In this document: piece by piece, positions 32,060 to 42,539 of the stretch
Position numbering within the stretch: the first letter of the stretch is position 1
Layout of the letters: each line of letters opens with the position of its first letter
DNA from: Bacteroidota bacterium
GTDB lineage: Bacteria; Bacteroidota; Bacteroidia; Bacteroidales; UBA12481
NCBI GenBank assembly: GCA_018669475.1
Contig: JABHCC010000032.1
Location: 132,058-196,057, forward strand
DNA: 64,000 bases
Reading direction: 5' to 3'
The notes under the pieces: model-generated
Database searches by the model: none
Seen by the model: only the letters and a program-made list of their open reading frames with translations
Told to the model about the DNA's origin: nothing
Program-made: the position numbers and the translations under genes

Positions 32060-34144
32060 TTATATATCTAACGAATCAGCTACAAGTTCAGCCAAATCGT
32101 AATTTTTCACCTCAGTTTCTTTATTCGAATACTTCAAACCATCTGTTATCATTACCATACAGTAGGGACAAGCTGTAGCAATAATATCCGCACCAGTTTC
32201 TAATGCTTCTTCTGTTCTGGCCATGAATACTTCTCTATCTCCTTTTTCAGCTTCTTTAAACATTTGTGCACCACCAGCACCACAACACAAAGCGAAGCTT
32301 TTATTCCTTTTCATTTCTGTGAAAGTAGCACCCATATTATTTATTACCTGACGTGGTGCTTGGTACTCGCCGTTGCCACGTCCAAGATAGCATGGATCAT
32401 GAAAAGTAATAGTTTTCCCATCAAAACTCTTATTGCTCAAATCAAGACCTTCTTCTGAGATAAGTTTACTCAAAAACTGGCTGTGATGGATTACTTCATA
32501 TTCTCCCCCCAGAACAGGATACTCATTTTTGAAGGTATTGTATGCATGTGGATCGCAGGTGAGAATTTTCTTCACTTCATATCCATTAAACAATTCAATA
32601 TTCATCATTGCCTGCATTTGGAAGAGCATCTCATTTCCTCCTCTTCGGGCAACGTCACCAGATGAGCTCTCTTCAGTACCCAAAACAGCATAATCTATCT
32701 TCAAATGGTTAAGTACCTTGATAAAAGCTCTTGTCACTTTCTTATAGCGATCATCAAATGCTCCGGAACTACCAATCCATAATAAGAATTCAGGTCTTTT
32801 ATCCTGATTAAATAAATCAGCAAGCACAGGAACCTCAGCATCATCATTCCAAAGCATCCTGTCCTCCTGTGAAAACTGCCAGGGTGCTCCGTTGTTTTCA
32901 ATATTTGTAAAGATTGAATTGAGTTCTGCCGGAGCTCCTGACTCCTCCATCACAATATACCGACGCATATCAACTATCAGAGATGGATGATTGATATTAA
33001 TCGGACACTCTTGAGCACAAGCATTACATGTTGTGCAGGCCCAAATTTCTTCTGCTGAGATATAATCTTTGATCAGAGACTTTCCATCTGAATAATCTGT
33101 TCCATCTAAAAGTAAACCCTTGCTTTTTTCATCCATCCGCTCTCTCAGATCCATCATAATTTTCCTGGGAGAAAGCATTTTACCAGTTTGATTTGCCGGA
33201 CAGACTTCGGTACAACGGCCACATTGGGTACAAGCCAGAGAATCAAAATAATTCTTCCAGCTTACATCCTCACAATCTAATACCCCAAAGCGTTGAATAT
33301 CCTCATCCGGGGAATCATCAAAACTCGCATTAGGATCCAGCATCATCTTAACCTCCCTGGTTACATGATCCATGTTATCCAATTTCCCAAGAGGCTCCAG
33401 TCGGCTCAGGAAAACATTGGGAACAGACAAAAAAACGTGAAAGTGCTTGGAATAAGGCAAATAGTTTGCAAAGAAGAATATTAAAAGTATATGAACCCAC
33501 CAATTTATTTCATGCAGATTGGATAGAGTTGATATTGACATTTCAGGTAGCCAATCTGCAATTATGCTACTGACAGGATATACCCCTGTAACAGAATGGC
33601 CGTTGATGATGGTATGCTGAACATAGAAAATATTCATCCCTAACAGAGTCAACATCAAAAGAAAGATCAGGCTGAGAGCAACATTAGCATCAACATGTGA
33701 CTTATGTTTCATTTCGATTCCCTGGAAACGACTAATCCGCATGAATACTCTACGAAAAATAAAGGCTGCAATAAAAATCAGGATCAGAAAGGCAAAAACA
33801 TCTCCCGATCCAAAAATGATATCGTACACCACACCCAGAAATCCAAGAATACGTTCCGTACCAGCAAGTCCATCAATCAGCATTTCTACACTGCCAATCA
33901 GAATCACACAAAAACCCCAAAAGACCAAAGCATGCATTAACCCGATTACTGGTTTTCGCATGATCTTTGTTTGCCCCATTGCTACACGTAAAGTAATCCC
34001 AATTCGTTTTCCAATATTGTTTATCGGAAACCCCTTCTTGGTGAGACTGAATATCTTAATCAGACGCTTAAGAGTATAAAACATCACACCAAGGGTAAGC
34101 AGCAGTGCACCAGCAAATAATAATTGCTTAATCATATATCCCAA
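32060..34144 (-). CDS. Membrane Fe-S oxidoreductase, putative ETF:menaquinone oxidoreductase
   Basis: 694 residues. The N-terminal ~260 residues hold about six membrane helices with several His (NarI/HdrE-like, probable haem b). Two [4Fe-4S] motifs follow (CTQCGRCTEVCP near 311, CTTCNACAQECP near 376), then two CCG regions. The second CCG is intact (DPCYLGRGN, CCGAGGAQMF, TACPYCM). The first has lost cysteines: IGSSGAFDDR and EESSSGDVARR, with LTCDPH remaining. Proteins of this layout next to etfAB act as ETF:menaquinone oxidoreductases in syntrophs and other anaerobes; that function is inferred from layout and neighbours (etfA 42 bases upstream, acyl-CoA dehydrogenase downstream). Confidence 0.85.
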   Translation of the reverse strand: MGYMIKQLLFAGALLLTLGVMFYTLKRLIKIFSLTKKGFPINNIGKRIGITLRVAMGQTKIMRKPVIGLMHALVFWGFCVILIGSVEMLIDGLAGTERILGFLGVVYDIIFGSGDVFAFLILIFIAAFIFRRVFMRISRFQGIEMKHKSHVDANVALSLIFLLMLTLLGMNIFYVQHTIINGHSVTGVYPVSSIIADWLPEMSISTLSNLHEINWWVHILLIFFFANYLPYSKHFHVFLSVPNVFLSRLEPLGKLDNMDHVTREVKMMLDPNASFDDSPDEDIQRFGVLDCEDVSWKNYFDSLACTQCGRCTEVCPANQTGKMLSPRKIMMDLRERMDEKSKGLLLDGTDYSDGKSLIKDYISAEEIWACTTCNACAQECPININHPSLIVDMRRYIVMEESGAPAELNSIFTNIENNGAPWQFSQEDRMLWNDDAEVPVLADLFNQDKRPEFLLWIGSSGAFDDRYKKVTRAFIKVLNHLKIDYAVLGTEESSSGDVARRGGNEMLFQMQAMMNIELFNGYEVKKILTCDPHAYNTFKNEYPVLGGEYEVIHHSQFLSKLISEEGLDLSNKSFDGKTITFHDPCYLGRGNGEYQAPRQVINNMGATFTEMKRNKSFALCCGAGGAQMFKEAEKGDREVFMARTEEALETGADIIATACPYCMVMITDGLKYSNKETEVKNYDLAELVADSLDI

Positions 34145-34186
34145 TTTATTAACAATCAGACCAAATTACTGGTCTTCCAAGCTCGG

Positions 34187-35152
34187 CTAAGATTTCATTT
34201 TCTTAAACGCACTTACCAGTTCAGGCAATACTTTTTGTGCATCTCCTATTATCCCATAATCAGCGGCTTCGAAAATCGGTGCATCAGGATCAGTATTCAC
34301 TGCAACGATGCATTTTGATGAGCTAACTCCTGCCAGGTGTTGAATTGCTCCTGAGATTCCAAAAGCAAAGTATAGATTTGGAGCAATAATTTTTCCTGTT
34401 TGACCTGTATGTTCAGAATGAGGACGCCATCCTTCATCGGAGACAGGTCGTGAGCAGGCTGTACCAGCTTTCAGTATCTCTGCCAGTTCCTCAATGGGAT
34501 CCCAATTTTCTTTTCCACGCATACCTCTGCCTCCCGATACCACAATTTCAGCATCAGCCAGCAGGATTTTACCAGTCTGCTTATTAGTTGAGCGAACCTC
34601 TGTTGCAGCTTTTGGCAAAGCAGCTGGTGACAATGATTCGGTATTAAATTCCTTTTTGTTTTCCACAAGTTCGAAGGAATTCTGAGCCAGAGTAAGAACC
34701 TTTACAGGAGTTTTAACATTGACATGGGTGAAAGCTTTTCCCGAAAAAACTTTTTTCCTGATAACAAAAGGTTCAACTGTTACGGGAACCTGGTTGACAC
34801 CCGTTGCCAATCCGGCCTTCAATCGTACGGATAAACGAGGTGCCAAAGCTTTACCGGTATTGCTATGGGCCAGAATAACAACTGACGCATTTTCATTTGC
34901 TACTGCCTCTCCGATCACTTGTGTGAAAATTTGGTTATCCAGAGTATTAACCTGATCATTTTCCACTTTCAACACTTTATCAGCTCCATAATTTGAAAGC
35001 TTTAAAAGCTCTTCCTCCTTAACCTCGCCAATAGACAAAGCTATAACTGGTACATTGAGCATTTCAGCAATTGCATTTGCATATGAAACAAGCTCAAAAC
35101 TTTGCTTTTTAAAAGCACCATCCCAATTTTCTGTATATACTAAAACGGCCAT
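34187..35152 (-). CDS. etfA: Electron transfer flavoprotein alpha subunit
   Basis: About 321 residues. The C-terminal FAD-binding domain carries VSGGRGMRG, GTACSRPVSDEGW, QTGKIIAPNLYFAFGISG and AIQHLAGVSSSKCIVAVN, the ETF-alpha signature. I start at 35152 (MAVLVYTENW); the longer frame would overlap etfB. With EtfB it accepts electrons from acyl-CoA dehydrogenase. The gap to etfB is 25 bases. Whether this ETF is classical or bifurcating cannot be decided safely; the FixC/FixX partners of Fix-type bifurcation are absent here. Confidence 0.94.
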   Translation of the reverse strand: MAVLVYTENWDGAFKKQSFELVSYANAIAEMLNVPVIALSIGEVKEEELLKLSNYGADKVLKVENDQVNTLDNQIFTQVIGEAVANENASVVILAHSNTGKALAPRLSVRLKAGLATGVNQVPVTVEPFVIRKKVFSGKAFTHVNVKTPVKVLTLAQNSFELVENKKEFNTESLSPAALPKAATEVRSTNKQTGKILLADAEIVVSGGRGMRGKENWDPIEELAEILKAGTACSRPVSDEGWRPHSEHTGQTGKIIAPNLYFAFGISGAIQHLAGVSSSKCIVAVNTDPDAPIFEAADYGIIGDAQKVLPELVSAFKKMKS

Positions 35153-35177
35153 TTCCGTGATTTTTTTAAGATTCGTA

Positions 35178-35927
35178 TTATAAAACTTTCGCCTCATTCT
35201 GTAGCAGATCAACCAACTCTGCAACATTCTCAGCTTCTATCATCTTGCATGGAGGCTTAGGCTTTGGCATTTCAAATTCTGTCATATTTGTCAGAGTCTC
35301 AGCTTCAGCTACTTCAACAACCTTCAGTGGCTTCTTCCTTGCCATCATTATACCACGCATTGCAGGGATTCTTGGCTCCTTGGCAATACCCTTCTGTACA
35401 ACAGCTACAAAAGGGGCAGGAAGACTTACTTCTTCAATTCCACCGTCAATTTCTCTCGACAGGATTATATCAGCTCCCTCGAATGTCATACCTGTTACTG
35501 CCGAAACTGATGGTAGATCAAGATACTCTGACAACATACCTCCAACCGCGGCTCCATTATAATCACTACTTTCAATACCGCACAAAACCAACTGATAGTC
35601 TTCATTCTTAATAACTTCAGCTAATTGATAGGCCACAAATGATGAATCCTCAGGATCAGTATCAATTCTTATCGCATCGTCAGCTCCTATTGCCAAGGCT
35701 TTCCGCATAGTTGGCTCAGCACCAGCTCTTCCAACTGTAGCAACTGTTACATGAACAACAGGATTACTACTATCTTCTTTCAACTCGAGAGCCCTGGTTA
35801 GTGCTAACTCATCCCAAGGATTTATTACCCACTGAACTCCGTTTGTATCAAATTTTGTATTTTTCTCGGCAAACCTGACTTTGGTAGTCGTATCAGGTAC
35901 ATTACCTACACAAACCAATATCTTCAT
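35178..35927 (-). CDS. etfB: Electron transfer flavoprotein beta subunit
   Basis: 249 residues. Start region MKILVCVGNVPDTTTKVRF; WVINPWDELALTRALEL and the signature region LDLPSVSAVTGM...SREIDGGIEEV identify EtfB. The RIPAMRGIMMARKKPL segment near the C terminus is the conserved EtfB motif. It heads the leftward etfB-etfA-oxidoreductase-acyl-CoA dehydrogenase set. The 137 bases upstream, before cstA, show no clear terminator or Rex-type site. Confidence 0.94.
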   Translation of the reverse strand: MKILVCVGNVPDTTTKVRFAEKNTKFDTNGVQWVINPWDELALTRALELKEDSSNPVVHVTVATVGRAGAEPTMRKALAIGADDAIRIDTDPEDSSFVAYQLAEVIKNEDYQLVLCGIESSDYNGAAVGGMLSEYLDLPSVSAVTGMTFEGADIILSREIDGGIEEVSLPAPFVAVVQKGIAKEPRIPAMRGIMMARKKPLKVVEVAEAETLTNMTEFEMPKPKPPCKMIEAENVAELVDLLQNEAKVL

Positions 35928-36064
35928 ACCCCTATTATTTTGATAACTAATTATTTTGAATTTCCAAGATCGACAAATATAGAAAATAATTGACAGTCAT
36001 ACCCCTTAAAACATATTTTTTAAACCGAATCTACATACAATAATCCCCAGCCAGATCATACTGA

Positions 36065-37777
36065 CTACAAGTTATTTACCTTCACAAAGCGAATCAGACC
36101 CTCAGCTGTTATCCAAACAACAATAATTAATACTATTAGGTTAACTGTAGCAAGCAAAATATTGCCTTCCTGCATGAAGTTTATTTGATTAATTGTCGTT
36201 GCCCAAAGTGTAACGACAATCATGAAAATTGCAGGTATACCACTTACTAACCATTTTAATTTTCCTTTGGGTTTTAAATATATTGTGATGATAATAAGTG
36301 CCAATGCAGCCAAGGTCTGATTTACTGCCCCAAAAAGTGGCCATAGTTTCAAAGCTCCTTTTCCATCAGCACCAGTTGCAAAAGCCAGGATGGCGGCTGA
36401 TGCAACAGCGATAAAAGTTGTGAAATAAATATTGTGCAAAATAGGCTTACGTATACCTGCAAATATTTCACCAATTACATAGCGTTGGATTCTGGTTGCT
36501 GTATCAAGAGTTGTACCAGCAAATGATGCCACAAAAACACCCATAATAACTACTGCAATTTCAACAGGTATACCTATAGTTCCGATCATATTGGCTGAAC
36601 CTTCAACAAAAGCTCCGATTTTTTTACCAAGGCCGCCAGCTTCTGCCCAGGAGGAATAGTGTTCAGACCAGGCCTCGATTCCGAACAGCATGGATCCATC
36701 ACCCGATTTATGTCCAAGGCCAATTCCGGCTCCAACTGCAATAATAACAAGAATTGCCAAGGCTCCCTCTGTTAACATACTTCCATAACCAACAAATAAG
36801 CTGTCTTTCTCTGATCTGATTTGTTTTGCGGTCGTACCGGATGAAACGAGAGAGTGAAATCCGGAAATTGCCCCGCATGCAATCGTGATAAACAGAAATG
36901 GAATCACTGGAGGTGCCCCTGAGGGATGAACCTGAATCGCCGGAGCAACCATCTCAAGATCCCCCATGATGCCTGAGATTAAAACACCCAACACTATGAT
37001 GCCCATTGCAACAACTAGCTGATAGGCATTGATGAAATCCCGTGGCTGCAATAAAGTTGTTACTGGTAATACTGAAGCAATGAAAGCATATATTAACAGC
37101 AAAATTGTCCATAGTCCTGTACTTGGAATACCCCACAAATCAGGCATTTCCAAAGGCAGGAATCTACCAACTACTACAGTCAGATACATAACGGCAACTG
37201 CAATAATTGTACTTACTGTTAGATTAACTTTCTTCTTCTTAAGCGCAAAACCCAGAGCTATCGCAATCGGTATTTGAAACCAAACCGGAATAACGGATGA
37301 TGGAAAGATTTTGAATATACTTGCTATAACCAGACCAAAAACGGAAATAACAATCCATAGCTCCAGAAAAACGATAAGAAAAAAAAGGAATCTGGTACGA
37401 TTATTAATGTATTTGGCTGTATAATCAGATATGGATTTCCCCTTATTTCGGAGAGATATTACAAGTGATCCAAAATCATGTACTGCTCCCATGACAAGAC
37501 TACCGAGAAATACCCACAGAATTGCCGGAACCCAACCCCAAATAATTGCAATTGCTGGTCCGACTATTGGTCCTGTACCTGCAATTGAAGTAAAATGATG
37601 ACCAAATATCACCTGCTTTTTTGTTGGGACATAATCCCTGCCATCCTCCATCTCGACAGCAGGAGTTATTCTTTCTGAACTGATTTTGAATATCCTTCTT
37701 GCTAGAAACTTCCCATATAAGTGGTACATCCCAAGGTAACCAAGAAATAATAGTGACAACAATCCGATAGCTAACAT
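36065..37777 (-). CDS. cstA: CstA-family peptide/pyruvate transporter
   Basis: 570 residues and about 16 hydrophobic helices. Family motifs are HHFTSIAGTGPIVGPAIA, DFGSLVISLRNKG and GTTLDTATRIQRY. CstA proteins import peptides or pyruvate during carbon limitation; the substrate here is not decidable. This is the shorter family form (E. coli CstA is ~700), common in Bacteroidota and Firmicutes. It stands alone, with the DUF3467 terminator upstream and the etfB promoter region downstream. Confidence 0.9.
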   Translation of the reverse strand: MLAIGLLSLLFLGYLGMYHLYGKFLARRIFKISSERITPAVEMEDGRDYVPTKKQVIFGHHFTSIAGTGPIVGPAIAIIWGWVPAILWVFLGSLVMGAVHDFGSLVISLRNKGKSISDYTAKYINNRTRFLFFLIVFLELWIVISVFGLVIASIFKIFPSSVIPVWFQIPIAIALGFALKKKKVNLTVSTIIAVAVMYLTVVVGRFLPLEMPDLWGIPSTGLWTILLLIYAFIASVLPVTTLLQPRDFINAYQLVVAMGIIVLGVLISGIMGDLEMVAPAIQVHPSGAPPVIPFLFITIACGAISGFHSLVSSGTTAKQIRSEKDSLFVGYGSMLTEGALAILVIIAVGAGIGLGHKSGDGSMLFGIEAWSEHYSSWAEAGGLGKKIGAFVEGSANMIGTIGIPVEIAVVIMGVFVASFAGTTLDTATRIQRYVIGEIFAGIRKPILHNIYFTTFIAVASAAILAFATGADGKGALKLWPLFGAVNQTLAALALIIITIYLKPKGKLKWLVSGIPAIFMIVVTLWATTINQINFMQEGNILLATVNLIVLIIVVWITAEGLIRFVKVNNL

Positions 37778-37825
37778 ATGATTAAGAGTTTAGACTATTA
37801 GATGCAAAATAGTCAAACAATTGTA

Positions 37826-37858
37826 CAAAAAAAAGGGTGTTCATTTCTGACACCCTTT
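37826..37858 (-). terminator. Terminator after the rpoC-DUF3467 unit
   Basis: The stem AGGGTGT/ACACCCT with a nine-base loop is followed on the minus strand by a run of eight T. It lies seven bases after the DUF3467 stop and ends the long ribosomal/RNA polymerase transcription unit. Confidence 0.88.
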
Positions 37859-37864
37859 AATTTC

Positions 37865-38188
37865 TTAAGCCTCTGCAGTTGGCCCCCCAAAATTCATTGG
37901 GATGACTGGCCCTCCCGGCTTATCTGTATGCCTGATAGGACCGTGCATTGACTCATATTTCTTAACATTATCCTGTAATGCCAATAACAAGCGCTTGGCA
38001 TGCTCTGGAGTAAGAACAACCCTGCTTTTCACTTTGGCTTTCGGAACTCCAGGCATAATCCTCACAAAGTCTACTACAAATTCAGAACTTGAATGTGTGA
38101 TGATGGCCAGGTTTGAATAGACACCCTGGGCAATATCTTCTGGAAGTTCAATATTTAACTGATTCCCTTTTTTTGGATTTTCTGCCAT
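37865..38188 (-). CDS. DUF3467 protein linked to rpoC
   Basis: 107 residues, predicted cytosolic. Conserved features include NLAIITHSSSEFVVDFVRIMPG and ARVVLTPEHAKRLLLAL-like segments (here SRVVLTPEHAKRLLLALQ). The family has no established function that I know of. It sits 18 bases after rpoC and before the operon terminator, so it is almost certainly co-transcribed with RNA polymerase genes. The same adjacency occurs widely in Bacteroidota, suggesting a role tied to transcription, which remains inference. Confidence 0.85.
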   Translation of the reverse strand: MAENPKKGNQLNIELPEDIAQGVYSNLAIITHSSSEFVVDFVRIMPGVPKAKVKSRVVLTPEHAKRLLLALQDNVKKYESMHGPIRHTDKPGGPVIPMNFGGPTAEA

Positions 38189-38206
38189 TATATTATTTTT
38201 AATAAT

Positions 38207-41200
38207 CTATAATTCAGCTTCTTTAGCCTGCATAAGAGCTTGATATTCATCCATTGAACCAACAACTATCTTGTCAAACTCTCTATTTCCTGTTCCTGCT
38301 GGAATCTGGTGACCAACAATAACATTCTCTTTCAATCCATCAAGCCCGTCTACCTTACCCAATATAGCTGCTTCATTAAGCACCTTGGTTGTTTCCTGGA
38401 AAGAAGCTGCTGAAAGCCAACTATTCGTCTGCAAAGCAGCTTTTGTGATACCCTGCAAAATCTGATTTGATGTTGCTGGTAAAGCATCCCTTGCTTCAAC
38501 AGGTTTCAGGTCACGACGTTTCAACATTGAACTCTCATCACGGAGCTTCCGCAAGGTTACCATTTGACCTGCCTTGAGGTTTTGTGAGTCTCCAGCATCA
38601 ATAACCACCTTCTTACCATAAATCCAGTCATTCTCTTTGCTTATATTCTGCTTGTCGACCACCTGTTTTTCCAGAAACTTTGTATCACCAGGATCTTCAA
38701 TAACAACTTTCCTCATCATCTGGCGAACAATTACTTCAAAGTGCTTGTCATTAATCTTCACACCCTGCATTCGGTAAACTTCCTGAACTTCATTTACAAT
38801 ATACTCTTGAACCGCTGTTGGTCCTTTAATTGCCAGAATATCAGCTGGAGTAATTGCTCCATCCGATAAGGATGTACCAGCTCTGACATAGTCATTCGGC
38901 TGTACCAGAATTTGTTTACTTAAAGAAACCAGATATTTCTTGATCTCACCAGTTTTCGATGTAATTAAAATCTCCCTGTTACCTCTTTTAATTTTTCCAT
39001 ATGTAACGGTACCATCAATCTCAGCTACCACTGCAGGATTTGAAGGATTACGAGCCTCAAACAGCTCTGTAACTCGTGGCAGGCCTCCAGTAATATCACC
39101 TGATTTACTAACTGATCTTGGAATCTTAACGAGGATCTGCCCGGCCTTTACACTGTCCTTTTCACTTACAGAAATGTGCGATCCAACCGGAAGGTTATAT
39201 ATCTTGAGTGGATCCTTCTTTTTATCAACAATCTTGATCTCCGGGTTCTTGGTTTTATCCTTTGTTTCAATAATTACCTTTTCACGGAAACCTGTTTGTT
39301 CATCTGATTCCTCACGACATGTAATACCATCAATAACACTTTCAAAACTTACCTGTCCGGAGGCTTCTGAAATAATAACAGCATTAAATGGATCCCAATC
39401 ACAAATTAGATCACCCTGGGCAACTTTTGCTCCATCCTGAATATAGAGTTTTGCTCCATATGGGATACTGTGAGTAGAAAGTGTAATTCCAGTATTCGGA
39501 TCAACAATACGCAACTCAGCCAATCGTCCAATTACCACATCAACTGAATTTCCTTCATCTTCATATCTAACGGTACGTAGTTCATCTATCTCAAGTAATC
39601 CTTTGTAGCGCGCAGAAATGCTTGATTCTGCAGCAATATTAGATGCAGTACCCCCGACGTGGAATGTACGCAGAGTAAGCTGTGTTCCTGGTTCACCAAT
39701 TGATTGTGCTGCTATTACTCCAACTGAATCGCCTGATTGTGCCATACGACCAGTAGCCAAACTGCGTCCATAGCATTTTGCACAAGCTCCCCGCTTTGAT
39801 TCACAAGTTAGAACTGAGCGTATCTCAACTTGTTCAACAGGCGAATCTTCAATAGCACGACTAATGACTTCATTAATTTCTTCGCCAGCCTCAATTATGA
39901 TTTCTCCAGAAAGAGGGTGATAGACATCATGCAGTGCAGTCCGTCCTAAAATTCTATCATGTAAACTCTCAACTATTTCTTCATTGTTCTTCAAAGCTGT
40001 TGCCACAAGTCCTCTCAATGTTCCACAATCATTCTCAGATACAACAACATCCTGAGCAACATCAACAAGCCGTCTGGTAAGGTAGCCAGCATCCGCTGTT
40101 TTTAAAGCAGTATCAGCCAAACCTTTACGAGCACCGTGAGTTGAAATAAAGTACTCTAAAACCGACAGGCCTTCTTTGAAATTTGATAGAATTGGGTTTT
40201 CAATAATCTCCGATCCACTAGCTCCTGATTTCTGAGGTTTTGCCATCAAGCCCCTCATACCACATAACTGACGAATCTGCTCCTTTGATCCCCTGGCACC
40301 TGAATCCAGCATCATATAGACTGAGTTGAATCCCTGGTTATCAGTACTCAATTGCTGCATCACAGTTTGAGTCAGTCTGGCATTAGTATGTGTCCAGACA
40401 TCAATAATCTGGTTATATCTCTCATTATTAGTGATGAAACCCATATTATAGTTATTCATCACTTCATCTACCTGGTCATATCCATCCTTAATCATCGGAT
40501 CCTTTTTCTCAGGAATGATCACATCATCAAGGTTGAAAGACAACCCTCCCTTAAAGGCGGTAATAAAACCAAGACTCTTAATTTCATCAAGGAATTTTGC
40601 TGTAGCAGCTGTACCGCATTTCTTCAGCACTGAACCAATAATATCACGTAAAGCTTTCTTAGTCAATAAAACATTAAGGAAACCTGCTTCTTCAGGTACA
40701 ACTTCATTAAAGAGTATTCTACCTACAGTCGTTTCAATGAGATGATTTACTGCTTCACCATCAACGATATCATCTACCCTCACCTTCACAACAGCGTGAA
40801 GTTCAACTGCAGCTTCATTGTATGCAATAATTGCCTCTTCAGGTGAATAAAAGGCTAAACCTTCGCCTTTTACAGTTCTATTACGATCACCTTTTCTGGC
40901 CTTTGTAATATAATAAAGACCTAAAACCATATCCTGTGAAGGAACAGTAATTGGGGCACCATTAGCAGGATTCAGAATATTATGAGAAGCCAGCATCAGC
41001 ATTTGAGCTTCAAGAACGGCTGCATTACCTAAAGGAAGATGCACTGCCATTTGGTCACCGTCGAAGTCAGCATTAAATGCAGTACATACCAAAGGGTGAA
41101 GCTGAATAGCTTTACCTTCAATCATTTTTGGCTGGAATGCCTGAATACCCAAACGGTGCAAGGTTGGTGCACGGTTTAGTAAAACCGGGTGTCCTCTTAA

Positions 41201-42481
41201 AACGTTCTCAAGAATATCCCAAACTACAGGATCCCTGCGATCAACAATCTTTTTGGCCGATTTTACTGTTTTCACAATTCCTCGCTCAATAAGCTTCCTG
41301 ATAACAAATGGTTTATACAGCTCAGCCGCCATATCTTTTGGCAAACCACATTCGTGAAGCTGCAATTCAGGGCCAACAACAATTACCGAACGTGCCGAAT
41401 AATCTACCCGTTTACCTAAAAGATTCTGACGAAAACGTCCTTGCTTACCTTTTAAACTGTCGCTTAAAGACTTCAAGGGACGATTTGCATCAGTCTTAAC
41501 TGCATTTGACTTCCGACTATTATCAAAGAGGCTGTCCACAGCCTCCTGTAACATTCGTTTTTCATTGCGCAGAATAACTTCTGGTGCCTTAATTTCAATT
41601 AATCTCTTCAAACGATTATTCCGGATTATTACTCTCCGGTACAAATCATTCAGGTCTGAGGTTGCAAATCGTCCTCCATCCAAAGGGACAAGAGGGCGAA
41701 GTTCAGGAGGGATAACAGGAACAACCTTTACTATCATCCATTCAGGGCGATTGATACCTTTACTGGTACGAAAAGCTTCAACTACCTGAAGCCTTTTCAG
41801 AGCTTCGTTCTTTCTTTGTTGTGAAGTTTCGGTATTTGCTTTATGTCGCAAATCATAGGACATTGCATCAAGGTCAAGTCGTCCAAGCAATCTGTTCAAA
41901 GCATCAGCACCCATTCCGGCGATGAACTTTGCAGGATCACTATCATCCAACATTTGATTCTCCTTAGGCAAGCTGTCCAGAATATCCAGGTATTCTTCTT
42001 CAGTAAGGAAGTCCAGATATTTAGTACCATCTACTTCCCTAATCCCTGGATTAATCACCACATATCTCTCGTAATAAATTATAGAGTCAAGTTTCTTCGT
42101 TGGAAGACCTAACAAATAACCTATCTTATTAGGAAGGGATTTGAAATACCAGATATGTGCTACCGGAACAGTTAGGGAAATATGTCCCATACGTTCTCTT
42201 CGCACCTTCTTCTCTGTGACCTCTACTCCACATCGGTCACAAATAATCCCCTTATACCGAATGCGTTTATATTTACCGCAATGACACTCATAATCCTTAA
42301 CAGGGCCGAAGATTCTTTCGCAGAAAAGTCCGTCTCTTTCTGGTTTATAAGTACGATAATTGATGGTTTCAGGTTTTAGCACTTCACCGCTGGACCGTTC
42401 CAGGATTTCTTCGGGAGAAGCTAAACCGAGTGCAATCTTTGTAAAACTGCTTTTAACCTTGGTTTCTTTTCTGAACGCCAT
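38207..42481 (-). CDS. rpoC: DNA-directed RNA polymerase subunit beta'
   Basis: 1424 residues, usual for Bacteroidota. Zinc-ribbon cysteines lie in [20 protein letters not shown] near residue 70, the catalytic Mg-binding triad in NADFDGDQM near residue 470, the bridge-helix/trigger-loop region contains [19 protein letters not shown], and the second zinc site contains CAKCYGRSL. It forms the active centre with RpoB. It follows rpoB by 58 bases. Confidence 0.98.
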   Translation of the reverse strand: MAFRKETKVKSSFTKIALGLASPEEILERSSGEVLKPETINYRTYKPERDGLFCERIFGPVKDYECHCGKYKRIRYKGIICDRCGVEVTEKKVRRERMGHISLTVPVAHIWYFKSLPNKIGYLLGLPTKKLDSIIYYERYVVINPGIREVDGTKYLDFLTEEEYLDILDSLPKENQMLDDSDPAKFIAGMGADALNRLLGRLDLDAMSYDLRHKANTETSQQRKNEALKRLQVVEAFRTSKGINRPEWMIVKVVPVIPPELRPLVPLDGGRFATSDLNDLYRRVIIRNNRLKRLIEIKAPEVILRNEKRMLQEAVDSLFDNSRKSNAVKTDANRPLKSLSDSLKGKQGRFRQNLLGKRVDYSARSVIVVGPELQLHECGLPKDMAAELYKPFVIRKLIERGIVKTVKSAKKIVDRRDPVVWDILENVLRGHPVLLNRAPTLHRLGIQAFQPKMIEGKAIQLHPLVCTAFNADFDGDQMAVHLPLGNAAVLEAQMLMLASHNILNPANGAPITVPSQDMVLGLYYITKARKGDRNRTVKGEGLAFYSPEEAIIAYNEAAVELHAVVKVRVDDIVDGEAVNHLIETTVGRILFNEVVPEEAGFLNVLLTKKALRDIIGSVLKKCGTAATAKFLDEIKSLGFITAFKGGLSFNLDDVIIPEKKDPMIKDGYDQVDEVMNNYNMGFITNNERYNQIIDVWTHTNARLTQTVMQQLSTDNQGFNSVYMMLDSGARGSKEQIRQLCGMRGLMAKPQKSGASGSEIIENPILSNFKEGLSVLEYFISTHGARKGLADTALKTADAGYLTRRLVDVAQDVVVSENDCGTLRGLVATALKNNEEIVESLHDRILGRTALHDVYHPLSGEIIIEAGEEINEVISRAIEDSPVEQVEIRSVLTCESKRGACAKCYGRSLATGRMAQSGDSVGVIAAQSIGEPGTQLTLRTFHVGGTASNIAAESSISARYKGLLEIDELRTVRYEDEGNSVDVVIGRLAELRIVDPNTGITLSTHSIPYGAKLYIQDGAKVAQGDLICDWDPFNAVIISEASGQVSFESVIDGITCREESDEQTGFREKVIIETKDKTKNPEIKIVDKKKDPLKIYNLPVGSHISVSEKDSVKAGQILVKIPRSVSKSGDITGGLPRVTELFEARNPSNPAVVAEIDGTVTYGKIKRGNREILITSKTGEIKKYLVSLSKQILVQPNDYVRAGTSLSDGAITPADILAIKGPTAVQEYIVNEVQEVYRMQGVKINDKHFEVIVRQMMRKVVIEDPGDTKFLEKQVVDKQNISKENDWIYGKKVVIDAGDSQNLKAGQMVTLRKLRDESSMLKRRDLKPVEARDALPATSNQILQGITKAALQTNSWLSAASFQETTKVLNEAAILGKVDGLDGLKENVIVGHQIPAGTGNREFDKIVVGSMDEYQALMQAKEAEL

Positions 42482-42539
42482 ATTGATTTAATCTGATTAA
42501 TTACTAATTAAAAAAAAACAATGGTCGTGTCAAGCCGGA

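Noticed and set aside
35928-36064. Rex site upstream of etfB
   Set aside because: Only a TTTTGATAACTAATT-type sequence is present; no paired TGTTA and TAACA arms with the six-base spacing were found.
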